From Aeromicrobium sp. Root495 (GTDB taxonomy: Bacteria; Actinomycetota; Actinomycetes; Propionibacteriales; Nocardioidaceae): 64,000 bases of DNA. Location of the stretch: NCBI RefSeq assembly GCF_001426755.1, contig NZ_LMFJ01000001.1, positions 1,564,964-1,628,963 of the forward strand, given 5' to 3'. This document shows positions 60,354-64,000 of this stretch, piece by piece. The position numbers and the translations under genes are program-made. Position 1 is the stretch's first letter. Each line of letters begins with the position of its first letter. The notes beneath the pieces were generated by a model, which made no database searches, was not told the DNA's origin, and worked only from the letters and a program-made list of their open reading frames with translations.

Positions 60354-62033
60354 TCAGGCCTCGACGACGATGGGGATGATCATCGGGCGGCGACGGAGCT
60401 TGCGTCCTGCGTAGGAGCCCACGACACGCCGGATGACCTGCTGCAGCTGACGCTGGTCGCGCGTCCCCTCGGACAGCGACTGCTCCAGCGCCTGCGTGAT
60501 CTTGGGCTGCACCTCGTCGAAGACGCTGTCGTCCTCGGCGAGTCCGCGAGCATGGATCTCGGGCGCGGAGATGAGCTTCCCCGTGGTGGAGTCGATGACG
60601 ACGACGATGGTGATGAAGCCCTCCTCGCCCAGGACACGGCGGTCCTTGAGCTCGGAGTCGGTGAGGTCGCCCACCGAGGACCCGTCGACGTACACGTAGC
60701 CGCACGGCACCGCGCCGGTGATGGAGGCGTGGCCGTCGACGAGGTCGATGACATAGCCGTCCTCGGCCAGCAGCACGTTGGGGACACCGGTCTGGGTGGC
60801 CAGGGCGCCGTTGGCGTGGAGGTGGCGGATCTCGCCGTGCACGGGAAGCACGTTGGTGGGCTTGACGATGTTGTAGCAGTAGAGGAGCTCGCCGGCCGAG
60901 GCGTGTCCCGAGACGTGCACGAGGGCGTTGCCCTTGTGGACGACGCGGGCCCCGAGCTTGGTGAGCCCGTCGATCACGCGGTAGATGGCGTTCTCGTTGC
61001 CCGGGATGAGCGAGGAGGCCATGAGCACGGTGTCGCCCGGCTCGATCGAGACGCGGTCGTGGCTGCGGTTGGCGAAGCGCGAGAGCGCGGCCATGGGCTC
61101 GCCCTGCGAGCCCGTGGACATGAGCACGAGCTTCTCCGGCGGGACGTTCTCGATCTTGTCGACCACGACGCCGTCGGGCACGTCGAGGTAGCCGAGCTCG
61201 CGGGCGATCTGCATGTTGCGGACCATGGAGCGGCCGACGTAGACGACCTTGCGCTGGTGCTTGACGGCGGCGTCGAGCACCTGCTGGACGCGGTGGATGT
61301 GCGACGCGAAGGACGCGACGATGATCTTCTTCTTGCTGCTGGCGAACACGGCGTCGATGGCCGGGGTGATGTTGCGCTCCGACACCGTGAAGCCGGGGAC
61401 CTCGGCGTTGGTGGAGTCGGTGAGGAACAGGTCGACACCGGCCTCGCCGAGCCGGGCGAAGGCCCGGAGGTCCGTGATGCGGCCGTCGAGCGGCAGCTGG
61501 TCCATCTTGAAGTCGCCCGTGTGGAGCGCCACGCCGGCGCTCGTCTTGATGGCCACGGCGAGGGCGTCGGGGATGGAGTGGTTGACGGCGACGAACTCGA
61601 GCTCGAAGGGGCCGAGCTGCAGCGTCTCGCCCTCGCCGACGACGTGCCGGGGCACGTCGCGCAGGCGGTGCTCACGCAGCTTGGGATCGACGAAGGCGAG
61701 GGTCAGCCGCGAGCCGACGAGCGGGATGTCGCCGCGCTCGCGCAGCAGGTACGGCACTCCGCCGATGTGGTCCTCGTGGCCGTGCGTCAGGACGACTCCC
61801 ACGACGTCCTTGAGACGGTCGCGGATGGCGGAGAAGTCGGGAAGGATCAGGTCGACGCCCGGGTGCTGCTCCTCGGGGAAGAGCACGCCGCAGTCGACGA
61901 TGAGGAGCTTGCCGGCGTGCTCGAAGACGGTCATGTTGCGGCCGATCTCGCCGAGACCGCCGAGCGGGATGACCCGCAGGCCGCCGTCGGCAAGCTTGGG
62001 CGGCGGTCCGAGCTCGGTGTGCATGTGGCTCAT
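60354..62033 (-). CDS. rnj: ribonuclease J
   Basis: 559-residue metallo-beta-lactamase-fold RNase with 5' exonuclease and endonuclease activity, major mRNA and rRNA processing enzyme. The zinc site HGHEDH is at 84-89, with VNHSIPDALAVAI, HTGDFKMD and SGHASAGELLY further along; beta-CASP and C-terminal domains are complete. Length matches actinobacterial RNase J (Rv2752c). ATG preceded by AGGGG. Located immediately downstream of dapA as in M. tuberculosis. Confidence 0.96.
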   Translation of the reverse strand: MSHMHTELGPPPKLADGGLRVIPLGGLGEIGRNMTVFEHAGKLLIVDCGVLFPEEQHPGVDLILPDFSAIRDRLKDVVGVVLTHGHEDHIGGVPYLLRERGDIPLVGSRLTLAFVDPKLREHRLRDVPRHVVGEGETLQLGPFELEFVAVNHSIPDALAVAIKTSAGVALHTGDFKMDQLPLDGRITDLRAFARLGEAGVDLFLTDSTNAEVPGFTVSERNITPAIDAVFASSKKKIIVASFASHIHRVQQVLDAAVKHQRKVVYVGRSMVRNMQIARELGYLDVPDGVVVDKIENVPPEKLVLMSTGSQGEPMAALSRFANRSHDRVSIEPGDTVLMASSLIPGNENAIYRVIDGLTKLGARVVHKGNALVHVSGHASAGELLYCYNIVKPTNVLPVHGEIRHLHANGALATQTGVPNVLLAEDGYVIDLVDGHASITGAVPCGYVYVDGSSVGDLTDSELKDRRVLGEEGFITIVVVIDSTTGKLISAPEIHARGLAEDDSVFDEVQPKITQALEQSLSEGTRDQRQLQQVIRRVVGSYAGRKLRRRPMIIPIVVEA

Positions 62034-62078
62034 GGGGCCCCTGTTCTGGAGTTGTGGAGTGTGGGTCGTGCGGTGTTA

Positions 62079-62990
62079 TCAGCTGAGGTGGCCCGTGGCC
62101 ACGAGCGCGTCGCGCACGAGCGCGACCTCCGCCTCGGTGGCCTCCGGCAGTGGAGCCCGCACGGTGCGGTGCTCGATGACACCCAGGAGCTGCATCGCGG
62201 CCTTGGCCATGATGACGCCCTGCGTGTGGGTCATGATGGCGCGCACGAGCGGCAGGAGCCGCGTGTTCACGGCGCGCGCCGTGGAGAGGTCTCCGGCGTC
62301 GACCGCCCGGACCATGTCGGCATAGGCGGCGCCGGCCACGTGGCCGACGACGCTCACGATGCCGCTGGCCCCGTAGGCGAGCCACCCGAGGTTGGCGGCG
62401 TCGTCGCCGGAGTAGAAGCGGATGCCGGTCTCCTGCATGAGGAAGGCGCCCCGCTCGAGGTCGCCGACGGCATCCTTCACCGCGAGCACGAGCGGGTTCT
62501 TCACGAGCTCGGCGTACGTGCTCTCGGCGATCTGCAGCGCCGTGCGACCCGGGATGTCATAGAGCATCACAGGGACGTCCTCGCCCGCCTGGGCGACCTG
62601 GTTGACGTGCATCACGATGCCCGCCTGCGGAGGCTTGTTGTAGTACGGCGTGACGATGAGAAGGCCGTGGGCGCCGGCCTTGCGGGCCGACTGGGCGAGC
62701 TCGACGCTGTGGCGGGTGTCGTTGGTGCCCACGCCCGCGACCACCGTGGCGCGGTCGCCGACGGCCTCGAGGACCGCCGAGAGCAGTCGCGCGTCCTCCT
62801 CGCCCGTGGTGGTGGGCGACTCCCCCGTGGTCCCGCTGACGACGAGCCCGTCGTTGCCCTGGTCCACGAGGTGGGTGGCGACCTTCTGCGCCGCGTCGAG
62901 ATCGACCTGTCCGTCGGAGGTGAACGGCGTGATCATCGCGGTCAGCACCCGTCCGAACGGGGCCGCGTCACTCGCGTGCGGGGAGGTCAT
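62079..62990 (-). CDS. dapA: 4-hydroxy-tetrahydrodipicolinate synthase
   Basis: 303-residue class I aldolase starting the diaminopimelate pathway. Schiff-base Lys172 in VLAVKDAVG, Tyr144 in LYDIPGRT and Thr54/55 in GTTGES are all present. Feeds dapF in the same window. ATG start; the -10-like TAACCT 7 bases upstream and absence of a Shine-Dalgarno suggest a leaderless mRNA. Divergent from the thioesterase gene. Confidence 0.96.
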   Translation of the reverse strand: MTSPHASDAAPFGRVLTAMITPFTSDGQVDLDAAQKVATHLVDQGNDGLVVSGTTGESPTTTGEEDARLLSAVLEAVGDRATVVAGVGTNDTRHSVELAQSARKAGAHGLLIVTPYYNKPPQAGIVMHVNQVAQAGEDVPVMLYDIPGRTALQIAESTYAELVKNPLVLAVKDAVGDLERGAFLMQETGIRFYSGDDAANLGWLAYGASGIVSVVGHVAGAAYADMVRAVDAGDLSTARAVNTRLLPLVRAIMTHTQGVIMAKAAMQLLGVIEHRTVRAPLPEATEAEVALVRDALVATGHLS

Positions 62991-63116
62991 GGGACGAGGT
63001 TACCGCGAGCGGGACGTCGTCCCGGGACCGCGCCCCGGTGCCACAGCGCGGGGTTGGAGTGCTATCGCCCGGTCCCCGGTGACGGACGCAGAGCCCAGCC
63101 TCGGCAGGATGGGCCC

Positions 63117-63923
63117 ATGACGTCCTTCGAGCTCGACCGAGCGGTGGCCAGCACCCGTGAGGCCGACGGCCTCTTCCACCTGGAGCTCACGGCCGAGTGG
63201 AACACGCCCAACGGCACCGCCAACGGTGGTTACGTGCTGGCGATCCTGCTGCGCGCCGTCCTCGACCACGCCGAGGTCGTCGGCATCGCGCACCCCGACC
63301 CGCTGACGGCGTCGGTCAGCTACTTCAAGCCGCCGACGCCGGGACCGGCCGCCGTGGAGGTGCAGACCCTGCGCGACGGACGACGGATCTCGGTGCACCA
63401 GGCGTCGCTCGTGCAGGACGGCGCCACCGTGGTCCACGCCGTCATCTCGCTCCACGACTGGGACGCCAGCGGCGACGCACAGAACACCCCGCACCCCGCA
63501 CCCGACGTGCCACGGCCCGAGGACTGCGTCGATCTCGCGGGGTCCATCCCGGCGGGCGCCGTGCCCATCGTCGACCGCTACGAGACCCGTGCTCCGCAGG
63601 TGCCGGGCTGGCTCGCCGGCACCCCCAGCGGCGAGACCGAGGCCGTCGTCTGGATCCGTCCGCGCGACGAGCGACCCATCGACTCCCTCGCCGCCGGTGC
63701 GATCGTGGACGCCTATCCCCCGGTCACCGCCGAGATCGGCCACCTCGCCTCCGCCACGGTGCAGCTCACGGTGCACTTCCGAGGTCGCGCCGACACGGCC
63801 TGGTCGCTCATGCACGTCACGACGCGCCACGTCATCGACGGCTACCACGACGAGGACGTCGAGCTGTGGGACGACCAGGGTCGGCTCGTCGCCCAGAGCC
63901 GCCAGCTGGCGATCCTGCGCTGA
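63117..63923 (+). CDS. acyl-CoA thioesterase, TesB-like double hotdog
   Basis: 268 residues containing two hotdog domains: the first (WNTPNGTANGGYVLAILLRAVLDHA, ASVSYFKPPTPGPAAVEVQTLRDGRRISVHQASLVQDG) and the second (SLAAGAIVDAYPPVTAEIGHLASATVQLTVHFRG, HDEDVELWDDQGRLVAQSRQLAIL). The catalytic Asp/Gln/Thr set of TesB-like thioesterases is partly recognisable. Cleaves acyl-CoA thioesters in fatty-acid metabolism. ATG start, divergent from dapA. Confidence 0.88.
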   Translation: MTSFELDRAVASTREADGLFHLELTAEWNTPNGTANGGYVLAILLRAVLDHAEVVGIAHPDPLTASVSYFKPPTPGPAAVEVQTLRDGRRISVHQASLVQDGATVVHAVISLHDWDASGDAQNTPHPAPDVPRPEDCVDLAGSIPAGAVPIVDRYETRAPQVPGWLAGTPSGETEAVVWIRPRDERPIDSLAAGAIVDAYPPVTAEIGHLASATVQLTVHFRGRADTAWSLMHVTTRHVIDGYHDEDVELWDDQGRLVAQSRQLAILR

Positions 63924-63951
63924 CCGCGGCGGCTCGGGGACACCGCTCGGG

Positions 63952-64000
63952 TCAGGCGGCGACAGCGCGTTCGTAGGTGACGATGCTGAACCCCTCGTGG
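63952..64000 (-). CDS. partial CDS, C-terminal 15 codons, possibly dihydrofolate reductase
   Basis: Only the last 15 codons and stop of a minus-strand gene lie in the window (ending HEGFSIVTYERAVAA). The phrase GFSIVTYER resembles the closing strand of actinobacterial dihydrofolate reductases, and folA/thyX genes sit near dapA in related genomes, but the fragment is too short to identify. Confidence 0.45.
   Translation of the reverse strand, partial: HEGFSIVTYERAVAA

Noticed and set aside
63952-64000. Firm call of dihydrofolate reductase
   Set aside because: Only 15 codons are visible; resemblance of the last strand to DHFR is suggestive, not diagnostic, so no gene symbol is given.

Overview
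The window is high-GC (roughly 70 percent) actinobacterial chromosome, densely coded, with frequent GTG starts and many 1-4 base overlaps between neighbouring genes. Gene content and order point to the Actinomycetia, most likely a Nocardioidaceae-type organism (Nocardioides/Aeromicrobium relatives); that genus-level guess is inference. From about 25 kb to 63 kb the layout follows the conserved block known from Mycobacterium tuberculosis as Rv2718c-Rv2753c: nrdR, a LysM protein beside lexA, hflX-dapF-miaA, a Rv2728c-like gene, miaB, recX-recA, a DUF3046 gene, clgR, pgsA, ftsK, RNase J and dapA. Lineage-specific genes are inserted between these anchors. I saw no rRNA, tRNA, CRISPR array, prophage or insertion sequence.

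Layout. 1-7.3 kb: exported and stress proteins (M6 metalloprotease, CAP protein, cold-shock protein, CsbD, Tat lipoprotein PQQ-type sugar dehydrogenase, thioredoxin, a DUF6318 lipoprotein and its coupled partner). 7.3-20.9 kb: SNF2 helicase, a coupled hydrolase/membrane/DUF429 trio, bluB, YbaK, a flavin oxidoreductase, a Ser/Thr kinase with an FHA protein, ohr, a DUF305 lipoprotein and two small zinc-ligand proteins. 20.9-21.8 kb: a lower-GC HNH endonuclease gene. 21.8-25.5 kb: nrdR-nrdJ, the B12-dependent ribonucleotide reductase operon, preceded by two NrdR-box-like sites exactly 31 bp apart. 25.6-31.9 kb: VOC, Dps, amidotransferase, LysM protein, YihY, LexA and a large secreted protein. 31.9-41.9 kb: DinG-type helicase, a photolyase-like protein with too few cysteines for the usual Fe-S cluster, hflX-dapF-miaA, and a secreted tripeptidyl-aminopeptidase-type hydrolase. 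42-47 kb: an MMPL transporter fused to an ABC-type ATPase domain, coupled to a YhgE/Pip protein. 47-64 kb: miaB, small metabolic and regulatory genes, recX-recA, clgR, cinA-pgsA, ftsK, RNase J, dapA, a thioesterase and the end of one further gene.

How it works together. The DNA-damage theme is strong: lexA, recA-recX, a LysM cell-division-type protein, a DinG-like helicase, an HhH-GPD glycosylase and a photolyase-family protein, with LexA-box-like sequences (form TCGAAC-N4-GTTCGA) before lexA, recA, the LysM gene (two abutting) and possibly the YihY gene. Deoxynucleotide supply rests on the B12-dependent NrdJ, and bluB, which makes the lower ligand of B12, lies 9 kb away. The most unusual feature is the MMPL-ATPase fusion beside YhgE/Pip, which looks like a hybrid envelope transport locus.
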